From contig JAGBQJ010000049.1 in assembly GCA_017632935.1 (NCBI GenBank), positions 124,001 to 188,000 of the forward strand: a DNA stretch of 64,000 bases, given 5' to 3'. The notes under the pieces were generated by a model. It did no database searches. It had not been told where the DNA came from and saw only the letters and a list, made by a program, of their open reading frames with translations. This DNA is from Bacteroidales bacterium (GTDB taxonomy: Bacteria; Bacteroidota; Bacteroidia; Bacteroidales; F082). Below, in pieces: positions 35,576 to 43,686 of the stretch (its first letter is position 1; each line of letters starts with the position of its first letter). The translations under genes and the position numbers were made by a program.

Positions 35576-36538
35576 ATGCATATAAGTGTATTAAACATCG
35601 TTTTGATTGTATTGGGTGTCCTGGTGGTGATCTACATTTTGAGGGGCATCAAGATCGTTTCGCAGTCGGAAACCATGATTGTGGAACGTCTCGGAAAGTA
35701 CAACCGTACTTTGAATGCGGGCATCAACATCGTGCTGCCCATCATCGAGCAGGTCAAGGAGGTCATTGTCCGCCAGCAAAACGGCAGGCTTTATCGTGCG
35801 AATCGTATCGATATGCGTGAGCAGGTGTATGACTTTGACAAGCAGAGTGTTATCACCAAAGATAACGTGATGACAGAAATCAACGCCTTGCTCTATTTCC
35901 AGATTGTGGATCCGATGAAGTCCACCTACGAAATCCAAAACCTGCCTGTCGCCATTGAGAAGCTCACGCAGACCACGCTCCGTAACGTGGTGGGTGAGAT
36001 GGAACTCGACGAGACCCTCACCTCGCGCGACACCATCAACTCGAAGCTCAGAAACGTGCTTGACGATGCCACCAACAAATGGGGTGTGAAGGTGAATCGT
36101 GTTGAGTTGCAGGATATTACGCCTCCTGAGAGCATTCGCCGCACTATGGAATTGCAGATGCAGGCCGAGCGTAACCGTCGTGCCGAGATTTTGAAGGCAG
36201 AAGGTGAGAAGCAGGCGCAGATTCTGAATTCCGAAGGTGAGAAGCAAGCTGAAATCAACGCGGCAGAAGCCGACAAGCAGGCCAACATCCTGAAGGCTGA
36301 AGGTGAAGCCCGTGCCAAGGTGCTGCAAGCCGAGGCTGAAGCCACCGCTATCCGCAATGTTGCCGAGGCCATCGCCGACCGTGGCGCCGACCCGGTTAAC
36401 TATCTGCTTGCCGTGAAATACATCGAGGCCTTGAAGGAAGTGGCCAGTGGCCAGGAGAACAAGACCGTGTATCTGCCTTACGAGGCCACCAATATGTTGG
36501 GCTCGCTGGGCGGCATTAAGGACCTGTTTGCGAAATAA
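35576..36538 (+). CDS. SPFH/band 7 (paraslipin-like) protein
   Basis: The 320-residue protein has one N-terminal membrane segment (residues 3-22), an SPFH domain (about 25-180) with SETMIVERLGKYNRTL and WGVKVNRVELQDITPP, and a long Ala/Glu/Lys-rich coiled coil (about 190-260, repeated AEGEKQA units). The C-terminal segment VNYLLAVKYIEALKE matches the paraslipin/stomatin-like subgroup. Such proteins form cage-like assemblies in membranes and are typically encoded with NfeD, as here. Confidence 0.93.
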   Translation: MHISVLNIVLIVLGVLVVIYILRGIKIVSQSETMIVERLGKYNRTLNAGINIVLPIIEQVKEVIVRQQNGRLYRANRIDMREQVYDFDKQSVITKDNVMTEINALLYFQIVDPMKSTYEIQNLPVAIEKLTQTTLRNVVGEMELDETLTSRDTINSKLRNVLDDATNKWGVKVNRVELQDITPPESIRRTMELQMQAERNRRAEILKAEGEKQAQILNSEGEKQAEINAAEADKQANILKAEGEARAKVLQAEAEATAIRNVAEAIADRGADPVNYLLAVKYIEALKEVASGQENKTVYLPYEATNMLGSLGGIKDLFAK

Positions 36539-36547
36539 TCGAATCGT

Positions 36548-36575
36548 GTAGAGACGGTGCATGCACCGTCTCTAC
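36548..36575. repeat. perfect 28-base palindrome, REP-like
   Basis: The palindrome has outer arms GTAGAGACG and a centre TGCA. All 14 pairs match. It shares the nine outer bases with the palindrome at 25892-25919 while the inner bases differ but remain paired, a sign of selection on the hairpin. It lies between the SPFH gene and the NUDIX gene. Confidence 0.85.
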
Positions 36576-36588
36576 AAACGGACGATTT

Positions 36589-37086
36589 ATGGAAATCCTT
36601 GATTTGTACGACAAAGACCTGAAGCCCACGGGGCAGACCATCGAGCGCGGCCAACGTGTCCCGCCCGGCCTGATGATTCCCATCGTGGCGGTGTATGTCT
36701 ACAACGACAAGGGACAATATTTGATTCAAAAAGTTGCGCCACGAAAGGGCAATTATTATTCTACCACGGCTGGTCATGTGCAAAGTGGCGAAAAGGACTT
36801 TGCCATGGCCATGCTGCGTGAAATGAAGGAGGAAATCGGGCTTTCGGCGACGAAGAGCGAGCTTAAACTGGTGAAAATCAGGCGTTATGATTACAAGTTT
36901 ACCTTGCTCTATATGCTGAAAAGCAATGTGCCGGCTGAGATGCTGCACCTGCAGAAAGAGGAAGTGGACTCGGTGTCGTGGATGGGCCACGAGGACATTG
37001 AACGGCTCTGCAAGCAGGGTCTTTTCAACATGAAACACTATCAATTCCTGCTTGATTGCGAAGAAAGATTGCAAAACAAGCGTTGA
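36589..37086 (+). CDS. NUDIX hydrolase
   Basis: The 165-residue protein has a NUDIX box beginning GHVQSGEKDF and ending REMKEEIGL near residues 64-88. The region between the first Glu and the RE pair is 8 residues rather than the canonical 7, a one-residue insertion. The sequence around VAVYVYNDKGQYLIQK is like the IPP-isomerase/YfcD group, which hydrolyse diphosphate-linked substrates in the cytoplasm. The substrate is unknown. It lies between a REP-like palindrome and a promoter, so it may be a single-gene unit. Confidence 0.85.
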   Translation: MEILDLYDKDLKPTGQTIERGQRVPPGLMIPIVAVYVYNDKGQYLIQKVAPRKGNYYSTTAGHVQSGEKDFAMAMLREMKEEIGLSATKSELKLVKIRRYDYKFTLLYMLKSNVPAEMLHLQKEEVDSVSWMGHEDIERLCKQGLFNMKHYQFLLDCEERLQNKR

Positions 37087-37112
37087 ACGCTGTTCCGTTT
37101 TGTTATTTTCGT

Positions 37113-37120
37113 TATATTTG
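37113..37120 (+). promoter_or_regulatory. -7 box before the acyl-CoA synthetase
   Basis: TATATTTG matches TAnnTTTG exactly and lies 38 bases before the ATG. No well-spaced -33 TTTG was found. Confidence 0.5.
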
Positions 37121-37158
37121 CGGCAATTTATTCGTGTTGCAACAAATACCTTATTAAT

Positions 37159-39219
37159 ATGATCGCAAGAGAATTACTCAATCCGAAGAGCATCGTGGTG
37201 TGCGGTGCCTCGTCAGACATTCACAAACCTGGTGGAAAAGCTTTGAAAAACCTTTTGGAAAGCCCATTCCAAGGACCGGTTTATGCCGTGAACCCCAAAG
37301 AGACCGAAGTGCAAGGCGTGAAATGTTACGCCAAGGTCGATGACCTGCCCCAGGTGGAATGTGCCATCCTTTGCATCGCCGCCAAGTTCTGCGCCCAGAC
37401 CGTCGATGTGTTGGCCAAAGAGAAGGGCTGCAAAGGTTTTATCATCATCAGTGCCGGCTTTTCGGAGGAGAACGCTGAAGGTGCCGCCATTGAGAAGCAT
37501 ATCGTTGACACTATCAACAGCGTCGGCGGCAGCTTGATTGGCCCCAACTGCACCGGCTTCCTCAACGTGAACTACGCCGGTTGCTTCGACACGCCCATCC
37601 CGACACTCGACCCTAAAGGCGTCGATTTCATCACAGGCTCCGGTGCTACCGCCGTGTTTATCAAGGAGTATGGCATCAGCAACGGTCTGAAATTCAACAG
37701 TGTGTGGGCAGTGGGTAACAGCGCCCAGCTGGGTATCGAGGATGTGCTGGAGCATCTGGACGAGACCTTCGACCCCGAGAAGTCGAGCCACGTCATCATG
37801 CTTTATATGGAGAAGATCGGTGACCCGCAACGCCTGCTCAAGCACTCGCGCAGCCTCATCAACAAAGGATGCCATATCGCGGCCATCAAGTCGGGTGGTT
37901 CTGCAGCGGGTAGCCGCGCCGCTTCGTCACATACAGGCGCTTTGGCCACCAACGACGCTGTCGTTGATGCCTTGTTCCGCAAGGCGGGCATCGTGCGCTG
38001 CCATAACCGTCAGGAGCTGACTACTGTGTGCGGTGTGTTCATGTATCCCGAAATCAAAGGCAAACGCTGCGCCATCATCACCCATGCTGGCGGTCCCGCC
38101 GTGATGCTTACTGACGTGCTCAGCGATGGCGGCATGGAGATTCCTTCGCTCAAGGAACATCCGGCCAGCCCTGCTTTGCTTGCCAAACTCTTCGGTGGCT
38201 CCAGCGTTGGTAATCCTATCGACTTCCTCGCCACTGGCACAGCCGAACAGCTCGGCTATATCATCGACACCGTCGAAAACGAATACACCGATATCGACTT
38301 CTCGGTCGTCATCTTCGGCTCGCCTGGATTGTTCAGCAACAAAGAGGTTTACGACTTGCTTGACGAAAAGATGAAGACCTGCAAGAAGCCTATCTTCCCC
38401 GTGTTGCCTTCCATCATTAACGTGAAGGACGAGATCGAGGACTTCATCGCCAAAGGCCGTATCAACTTCCCGGAAGAATGTGTGCTTGGTAACGCTATCT
38501 GTAAGGTCTATAACACCCCGAAGCCGCAGCCCGAGAACGTGGAGATGCCGAAAATTGACACTGCCCGCATCCGCAAGTGCATCGACAGTTGCGAGAACGG
38601 CTACATTGGCCCAGATAAAATATACGAATTGCTTGATGCTGCTGGCATCGCGCAGAAACAGATTCGTGTCGTTGACCAGAAACAGCAGGCCCTCGACTTC
38701 GCCAATGAGGTAGGTTATCCGCTCGTGATGAAGGTTGTGGGTCCTGTCCACAAGTCAGACGTGGGTGGCGTGACCTTGAATGTGCGTGACATCGAGACCG
38801 TCAGCAAGGAGTTCGACCGTTTGATGGCCATCAAGGACACCTACGCGGTGGAAATGTACCCGATGCTTGACGGTACTGAGGTCTACATCGGCGCCATCCG
38901 TGACCCGAAGTTCGGTCATCAGGTGTTCTTCGGCTTGGGCGGCATCTTCATCGAGGTGCTGAAAGACGTGCAGAGTGCCCTCGTGCCCATCAGCGCGCCT
39001 GAGGCCAAGGAAGCCCTCACGCATCTTCGCGGTTACAAGATTCTGCAAGGCGTGCGTGGTCAGCAACCGGTCAACGTTGACGTCTATGCCGAACAGATTG
39101 CCAGAGTGGCTGCCTTGGTGATGGCTGCTCCTGAAATCGCAGAGATGGATCTCAACCCGCTGCTTGGCAACCCGAAGAATGTTGTCGCGGTGGATGCACG
39201 TATCCGTATTGAAAAATAA
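37159..39219 (+). CDS. ADP-forming acetate/acyl-CoA ligase, fused alpha-beta
   Basis: The 686-residue protein has a CoA-binding Rossmann domain (residues 1-130), two succinyl-CoA-ligase-like domains and an ATP-grasp domain (about 470-686) in one chain. His258 in SSHTGAL matches the phosphorylated His257 of archaeal ADP-forming acetyl-CoA synthetase. The reaction converts acetyl-CoA (or another acyl-CoA), ADP and phosphate to acid, CoA and ATP, an energy-saving step in fermentation. This fits an anaerobe that also has an Rnf complex. The gene stands alone with its own promoter and ends before an intergenic repeat. Confidence 0.93.
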   Translation: MIARELLNPKSIVVCGASSDIHKPGGKALKNLLESPFQGPVYAVNPKETEVQGVKCYAKVDDLPQVECAILCIAAKFCAQTVDVLAKEKGCKGFIIISAGFSEENAEGAAIEKHIVDTINSVGGSLIGPNCTGFLNVNYAGCFDTPIPTLDPKGVDFITGSGATAVFIKEYGISNGLKFNSVWAVGNSAQLGIEDVLEHLDETFDPEKSSHVIMLYMEKIGDPQRLLKHSRSLINKGCHIAAIKSGGSAAGSRAASSHTGALATNDAVVDALFRKAGIVRCHNRQELTTVCGVFMYPEIKGKRCAIITHAGGPAVMLTDVLSDGGMEIPSLKEHPASPALLAKLFGGSSVGNPIDFLATGTAEQLGYIIDTVENEYTDIDFSVVIFGSPGLFSNKEVYDLLDEKMKTCKKPIFPVLPSIINVKDEIEDFIAKGRINFPEECVLGNAICKVYNTPKPQPENVEMPKIDTARIRKCIDSCENGYIGPDKIYELLDAAGIAQKQIRVVDQKQQALDFANEVGYPLVMKVVGPVHKSDVGGVTLNVRDIETVSKEFDRLMAIKDTYAVEMYPMLDGTEVYIGAIRDPKFGHQVFFGLGGIFIEVLKDVQSALVPISAPEAKEALTHLRGYKILQGVRGQQPVNVDVYAEQIARVAALVMAAPEIAEMDLNPLLGNPKNVVAVDARIRIEK

Positions 39220-39221
39220 TT

Positions 39222-39292
39222 GACACGAGACGCGAGACAGCGAGACGCGAGACGGTTTAGTCCCGCAGTCCCGTGTTCCGCAGTCCCGCGTC
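39222..39292. repeat. GAGACGCGAGAC-type intergenic repeat, copy 1
   Basis: The element begins with GAGACGCGAGAC units in tandem and ends with AGTCCCG units, which are partial complements, so it can fold into an imperfect hairpin. A second copy in the same orientation lies at 42824-42890. It starts 3 bases after the acyl-CoA ligase stop and could also help end transcription. Confidence 0.75.
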
Positions 39293-39305
39293 AAATATTA
39301 ATAAT

Positions 39306-39620
39306 ATGATTACCGAAAGAGCCATCTATTATCTGGTCTACGCCGCTTTAATCGTCATCACCTTTGTGATCGATATGATGCTGCTCAAGAAACCCGACAA
39401 GACTAGCCGCACTATCGGCTATATCCTCAGCATTGTTGTGGATTTGGCCATTTTTGGATTTGGCCTTTGGCTGTATTTCAAAAACAAGGAAACCAACTAT
39501 GAGTTGGCTTCCCAGACAGGCTTTGTGCTGGGTGGCATCCTTTGTGGTGTGTGCCTGCTGTGCCTGCTGGGACGTTATTGGCAGAACAAGGAAGCCGACA
39601 AAAGAGACAAGAGGTCATGA
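39306..39620 (+). CDS. small membrane protein, hypothetical
   Basis: The 104-residue protein has three hydrophobic segments (residues about 5-22, 35-55 and 66-88) and a charged tail (NKEADKRDKR). I do not recognise a family. The start ATG 39306 follows the repeat and opens with MITERAIYYLV. Its stop overlaps the start of the next membrane protein by ATGA, so the two are likely made together. Confidence 0.75.
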   Translation: MITERAIYYLVYAALIVITFVIDMMLLKKPDKTSRTIGYILSIVVDLAIFGFGLWLYFKNKETNYELASQTGFVLGGILCGVCLLCLLGRYWQNKEADKRDKRS

Positions 39621-40306
39621 AAAAAGCGGATTTTATTACCATAATTATCGTGGCCGCTGTGGTGTGCGGCTTCGCCTTCATCCCTGGCGCGTGGGATTGG
39701 TTTAAAACAACCACCGAAAACCACGGCCTACTGATGAGTTTCTTCAAGTTCGCCATCCTTGGCACTTTCGGCGAGATGCTGGCCTTACGTATCCGTGAGG
39801 GTGTGTACATGAAAAAAGGCTTCGGCCTATTACCTAAGATGTTGGTTTGGGGTGTGTTGGGTGTGGTGATTGCCTCGGCCATGATTATCTTCAAGGCTGG
39901 TACGGGTGCCCTTCTTGAAAAAGGTTTTCGTTTGGAAAATGCGAGTACGTGGATTAGTGAAACCGACCTCAGTTGGCACAAGTTCATTGCGGCGCTCTGC
40001 ACCAGCGTGCTGATGAACACCCTGTTTGCGCCAGTCTTCATGACTTTCCACAAGATTACCGACATCCATATTGCTGAGACGGGTGGAGGTTTGGGCGGTT
40101 TCTTTGGCAATCGGCTGAAAATCAGAGAGACGCTGTCGAAGAAAATCAATTGGGACATCCAATACGGCTTTGTCTTCGCTAAGACCATCCCACTGTTCTG
40201 GTACCCTGCACACACCATCACCTTCCTGTTGCCGTCTACGCTGCAGGTGTTGTTTGCAGCTTTCCTCGGTGTGGCCTTGGGCGTGATTCTGAGCATTAAG
40301 AAATAA
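39617..40306 (+). CDS. polytopic membrane protein, possibly Mpv17-like
   Basis: The 229-residue protein has about five hydrophobic segments. Its C-terminal part (FWYPAHTITFLLPSTLQVLFAA) faintly resembles the C-terminal motif of Mpv17/PMP22-type proteins, and FTIGEML-like FGTFGEMLALRIREG occurs near residue 45. That assignment is tentative. ATG 39617 overlaps the upstream stop by four bases. There is no visible link to the radical-SAM unit downstream, which has its own promoter. Confidence 0.7.
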   Translation: MKKADFITIIIVAAVVCGFAFIPGAWDWFKTTTENHGLLMSFFKFAILGTFGEMLALRIREGVYMKKGFGLLPKMLVWGVLGVVIASAMIIFKAGTGALLEKGFRLENASTWISETDLSWHKFIAALCTSVLMNTLFAPVFMTFHKITDIHIAETGGGLGGFFGNRLKIRETLSKKINWDIQYGFVFAKTIPLFWYPAHTITFLLPSTLQVLFAAFLGVALGVILSIKK

Positions 40307-40330
40307 TTCGGCCAGATTTTTGGTGAAAAG

Positions 40331-40361
40331 TTTGGCATTTGAAGTTTTTTGTATAACTTTG
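40331..40361 (+). promoter_or_regulatory. consensus promoter of the radical-SAM/lipoprotein unit
   Basis: TTTG at 40331-40334 (-33) and TAACTTTG at 40354-40361 (-7) are separated by exactly 19 bases, the consensus spacing. The first lipoprotein start is 32 bases downstream. Confidence 0.85.
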
Positions 40362-40392
40362 CCACGTAATTACAATTTTAAACACGCGCGTT

Positions 40393-40581
40393 ATGAAATC
40401 CTACAAATGGTTCAGATGGCTTTTGAGAGCCTCCGCTTTGACGACCGTGATGTTCGTCATGCAAGCCTGCTATGGTGCTCCTTATCAAGACAGGGACATG
40501 CCTGACCCGACGGAAATGAACGATGAAGCAAAGGCGCCTGAGGCTCCGGTCAGCGACACTTTGACTCAAGCAGAGATTTAA
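40393..40581 (+). CDS. minimal radical-SAM-associated lipoprotein 1
   Basis: The 62-residue product has a basic N terminus (KSYKWFRWLL), a hydrophobic stretch ending in a lipobox VMQAC (Cys26) and then only about 36 residues. The YG-P motif directly follows the cysteine (CYGAP). The remainder is acidic and proline-rich and ends with DTLTQAEI. This fits the putative lipoproteins encoded beside radical-SAM enzymes in Bacteroidota, but it lacks the beta-sandwich domain those usually carry. It is first in a three-gene unit, 2 bases before the second lipoprotein. Confidence 0.82.
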   Translation: MKSYKWFRWLLRASALTTVMFVMQACYGAPYQDRDMPDPTEMNDEAKAPEAPVSDTLTQAEI

Positions 40582-40583
40582 AG

Positions 40584-40805
40584 GTGGTGAAAAAACACGC
40601 ATTGTACAAATGGCTCAGTCGTGGAGCCATGTCATTGGGCATCCCGATGATGTTTGGGTGTGCGAAGCTGTATGGACCGCCGCCGCCTGAAGAGGTATAT
40701 GGCACAGGCCGTGACAGCGAGTCTGATTCCCCTGAAGTCGTCGTTCAAGGCGGAATGGGCGATACTTTGGCCATGTCAGTAGTATATGGCGAATTCGAAA
40801 AATGA
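40584..40805 (+). CDS. minimal radical-SAM-associated lipoprotein 2
   Basis: The 73-residue product is a paralogue in layout of the upstream gene: basic KKHALYKWLSR, a hydrophobic run ending MMFGC (Cys26), then CAKLYGPPPPEEVYG with the YG-P motif, an acidic stretch and GDTLAM near the end. The start is a GTG; two GTGs stand in tandem at 40584 and 40587, and either may be used, both two or five bases after the previous stop. Its stop overlaps the start of the radical-SAM gene, which suggests coupled translation and a functional link. Confidence 0.8.
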   Translation: MVKKHALYKWLSRGAMSLGIPMMFGCAKLYGPPPPEEVYGTGRDSESDSPEVVVQGGMGDTLAMSVVYGEFEK

Positions 40806-41854
40806 TGCTCCAAGGCTTCCATAACTATTTCCGAAAGAAAGAAACCCAGCTACACGAACTGAACTACCTCTTTTGGGAATGCACGCAACGCTGTAACCTC
40901 AACTGCCAGCATTGCGGCTCCGATTGTTTGGCCTCTTCGCGCTACAAGGACATGCCTTTCGAGGATTTCCTGAACGCAATCAAACCTTTAGAAACCAAGT
41001 ACAAACGCAATTCTGTTCTCATCGTCATCACTGGCGGTGAGCCTTTGGTGCGTCCCGACTTGGCTGACTGCGGTCGGCAGCTGCGGCAGCACGGCTTCCC
41101 GTGGAGCATCGTCAGCAATGGCTATGCCTACGACGAGGCTATGCATAAGAAACTCATTGATGCAGGCATGTATAGCATCACCATTAGCCTTGATGGCCTG
41201 CGCGACACACACGATGCCTTCCGTAAACGTCAGGGCAGCTTCGACCATGCACTGCGTGCTATTGACTTGTTGGCCAATGACAAGAGACTGCCTACATACG
41301 ACATCGTGACCTGCGTCAGTCCGATGAATTTTGATGAGTTGGAAGGCATTAAGCAGTTACTCATTGAGCACAAGGTAAAGGCTTGGCGCTTGTTCACCAT
41401 CGCTCCGATTGGTCGCGCCGCTGCCGATGACGGTCTGCAACTCAGCAACGAGCAGTTCCGCCAAATGATGGATTTCATCGTAGCCACCCGAAAGGAAGGC
41501 AAGATTAACTGCATGTTCAGTTGCGAAGCCTTCGTGGGTCCATACGAGCGCAAGGTGCGTGACTGGTTCTATTTCTGTCGTGCAGGTATCACCATCGGCT
41601 CTGTGCTTATCGACGGCTCCATCTCAGCTTGTCCCAACATTGACCGTAGTTATGTCCAAGGCAACATCTATCAGGATGACTTTCTTGATGTCTGGGAAAA
41701 CCGTTTCCAGCCCTTCCGAGACCGTGCCTGGATGAAACAAGGACAATGCGCCGACTGCAAGGCCTTCAAGAACTGCCTTGGTGGTGCGATGCACCTACAT
41801 GCAAAGGACTCGGGTGAGATGATGATTTGCCATTATAATAAGTTGAGAGTGTAG
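40802..41854 (+). CDS. radical SAM/SPASM enzyme of a lipoprotein system
   Basis: The 350-residue protein has the radical-SAM cluster motif C31-x3-C35-x2-C38 (RCNLNCQHC) and GGEPLVRPD. A SPASM-type C-terminal domain holds C259, C277, C316-x2-C319-x5-C325 and C343, enough for auxiliary 4Fe-4S clusters. This is the layout of peptide-modifying enzymes such as PqqE and anSME. The start overlaps the stop of the second lipoprotein. The likely substrates are the two small lipoproteins upstream, which share a CxxYG-P-like motif, but the chemistry is unknown. It matches the radical-SAM/lipoprotein pairing described in Bacteroidota. Confidence 0.9.
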   Translation: MMLQGFHNYFRKKETQLHELNYLFWECTQRCNLNCQHCGSDCLASSRYKDMPFEDFLNAIKPLETKYKRNSVLIVITGGEPLVRPDLADCGRQLRQHGFPWSIVSNGYAYDEAMHKKLIDAGMYSITISLDGLRDTHDAFRKRQGSFDHALRAIDLLANDKRLPTYDIVTCVSPMNFDELEGIKQLLIEHKVKAWRLFTIAPIGRAAADDGLQLSNEQFRQMMDFIVATRKEGKINCMFSCEAFVGPYERKVRDWFYFCRAGITIGSVLIDGSISACPNIDRSYVQGNIYQDDFLDVWENRFQPFRDRAWMKQGQCADCKAFKNCLGGAMHLHAKDSGEMMICHYNKLRV

Positions 41855-41880
41855 AGTTTAGAGTTGAGAGAAAAAGGAGG

Positions 41881-41924
41881 AGTGGATTTTTTTTGAAATT
41901 TTTCAAAAAAAATCCACTTTTTTC
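41881..41924. terminator. AT-rich 17-bp inverted repeat, terminator-like
   Basis: Perfect 17-base arms (41881-41897 and 41902-41918, AGTGGATTTTTTTTGAA type) enclose a 4-base loop and are followed by Ts at 41919-41923. It lies 26 bases after the radical-SAM stop and just before the ABC promoter. It may terminate the radical-SAM transcript; such an A/T-rich stem could alternatively bind a regulator. Confidence 0.65.
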
Positions 41925-41954
41925 TTGACAGTAATGAAAATTGTTGTACTTTTG
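41925..41954 (+). promoter_or_regulatory. consensus promoter of the ABC transporter operon
   Basis: TTG at 41925-41927 and TACTTTTG at 41947-41954 are 19 bases apart. The ATG of the ATPase gene is 44 bases downstream. Confidence 0.8.
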
Positions 41955-41998
41955 CAGTGTTCTATTTAACTAATACACTAAAACAAAAATACAACAAC

Positions 41999-42823
41999 AT
42001 GATTGAAATCAAGAACTTAGACTTCGGCTACAAGAGTCAGCCAGTCTTCAAGAACATCAGCCTCAGCTTCGAGAAAGGCAACATCTACGGACTGTTAGGC
42101 GAAAACGGAGTGGGGAAGACCTCCCTGCTGAAACTCATTAGCGGTCTGCAGAAACCTGCCGCTGGCGCTTGCGAGGTGGACGGCATAGCTCCTTTCAACC
42201 GTCTTCCCGAAACCCTTTCCAAGATTTTCTTCATCTCGGAGGATTTCGCCATCCCTGACAACACACCTATTAATAATGTACGCGAGTTGGGTGTGTTTTA
42301 TCCTAACTACGACGAGAAGCTCTTTACCGAGCTCTGCGATGAGCTGGAGGTCGACCCCAAGCGCAAGTACGGCGAGCTTTCCTTCGGTCAGCAGAAGAAA
42401 TGCTTGATTGCCACCGCTTTGTCGCTCAACACTGATTACCTGCTGCTGGACGAGCCCACCAACGGATTGGACATTCCCTCGAAGACGCTCTTCCGTCAGG
42501 TGATTGCCAAGCACGCCAACGAGAACCGCACTATCATCATCTCCACCCACCAGGTGAAGGATGTGGAGAACCTCATCGACCCCATCATTATCCTCGATCA
42601 CGACGAGGTGTTGCTGAAAGCTTCCTTCCAGGAGATTGCCGACAAGCTCTACTTCGACTACGGTATGGATGTGGCTCCCGAGGCACTCTACAGCGAGATG
42701 ATTCCTGGCGGCTACGTCAGCGTGACGCGCAACCCCAACCACTACGACAGCAAGATCAGCATCGAGGTGCTGTTCAACACGGTGATGAAGAACAAGGAAA
42801 CCATCAAGCAAATCTTTACATAA
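41999..42823 (+). CDS. ABC transporter ATP-binding protein
   Basis: The 274-residue protein has Walker A GENGVGKT (34-41), signature LSFGQ (127-131), Walker B LLLDEP with D151 and E152, and an H-loop ISTHQ. It resembles the ATPases of YtrB/CcmA type export systems. ATG 41999 is the start; 14 extra residues would be gained from an upstream codon that overlaps the promoter. Two membrane proteins and a YtrA-type regulator follow downstream, after an intergenic repeat. Confidence 0.93.
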   Translation: MIEIKNLDFGYKSQPVFKNISLSFEKGNIYGLLGENGVGKTSLLKLISGLQKPAAGACEVDGIAPFNRLPETLSKIFFISEDFAIPDNTPINNVRELGVFYPNYDEKLFTELCDELEVDPKRKYGELSFGQQKKCLIATALSLNTDYLLLDEPTNGLDIPSKTLFRQVIAKHANENRTIIISTHQVKDVENLIDPIIILDHDEVLLKASFQEIADKLYFDYGMDVAPEALYSEMIPGGYVSVTRNPNHYDSKISIEVLFNTVMKNKETIKQIFT

Positions 42824-42890
42824 AGACGCGAGACTTCGAGACGCGAGACGTTAGCCAAGTCCCGTGTCCCGCAGTCCCGTGTCTCGTGTC
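42824..42890. repeat. GAGACGCGAGAC-type intergenic repeat, copy 2
   Basis: The copy starts directly after the ATPase stop codon with AGACGCGAGAC, then a second such unit, then AGTCCCG and GTCTCGTGTC. It matches copy 1 at 39222-39292 in order and orientation with some substitutions. Confidence 0.75.
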
Positions 42891-42940
42891 AATAGACAAT
42901 TTGGTTGAATAAAGTTACTTATCTAATAGGAGAAAATACT

Positions 42941-43684
42941 ATGAATAACTCATTTAGTTTCAATCGTTTCAATAAGGTGTTGGCCTACGACTGGAAACGT
43001 TTCCTCCGCAACTTCGGCATCACGATGTTGGTGTGGATCAGCATGCCTGTCATGTTTTGGGTGACAAGTCTGGTCTTCGGCTTCGAGTTGGACACATCTG
43101 TTCGCGTTTTCATCATTTTAGGTCTTATCGCCATCACCGTGATGTCAGCTCCATCGCGCATTTATGGCAAGGTCAACCTGCCGCGCGAGGGTGTGGGCTT
43201 CGCCATGTTGCCCGCCACCAGCTCCGAGAAGTTCTTCAGCATGTTTATCTACTGCTCGCTGCTTACTCCTTTCCTCACTTTGGTGGGTGCCTGGCTCGTT
43301 GACTGCCTGATGACCTTGCTGCCTTTCGGCGGTTTCAAGGAGTTCATTCCTCTGAAGGAGATTTTTACGAGTGGCGAATTCGGTGAACGGATGCTGGTGT
43401 TTCTCGCGTTGGTCGCCACCACCTGGGCCGAGTCATCAGCCTTTATGTTCGGCAATATGCTCTTCAAGCGCCGCAAGGCCGGCAAGACCTTCGGCTGGGC
43501 GCTGCTGATTCTCTTCGTCCTCGTCCTTATTTTCGAGGTGACCGGAGGCTGGCAACTGTTCGAGTATATCTTCTTTGAAGACGATAGTGTCCTCAATCTG
43601 CTGATCTATAGCATTATTATGCTGCTCATCGCCTGCGGATTCTACTTCGGTACCAATCGTAAAATCAAAACGCAAAAATACTAG
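42941..43684 (+). CDS. ABC exporter membrane subunit 1
   Basis: The 247-residue protein has about six transmembrane segments and no soluble domain. It shares its opening with the next gene (SFNRFNKVLAYDWKRFLRNFGIT versus SLNRFGKLLAMDGKKYLRNFGIT), as well as KVNLPREGVGFAMLP, so the two are duplicates. An AGGAG ribosome site lies 7 bases before ATG 42941. With the ATPase it would form an ABC-2-like exporter or a sensor-linked transporter. Confidence 0.85.
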   Translation: MNNSFSFNRFNKVLAYDWKRFLRNFGITMLVWISMPVMFWVTSLVFGFELDTSVRVFIILGLIAITVMSAPSRIYGKVNLPREGVGFAMLPATSSEKFFSMFIYCSLLTPFLTLVGAWLVDCLMTLLPFGGFKEFIPLKEIFTSGEFGERMLVFLALVATTWAESSAFMFGNMLFKRRKAGKTFGWALLILFVLVLIFEVTGGWQLFEYIFFEDDSVLNLLIYSIIMLLIACGFYFGTNRKIKTQKY

Positions 43685-43686
43685 CC

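Noticed and set aside
41852..41880. GAGTTTAGAGTTGAGAG-like sequence after the radical-SAM gene
   Set aside because: It resembles repeats seen in some Bacteroidota genomes, but only one copy is seen here, so I do not call it a repeat.
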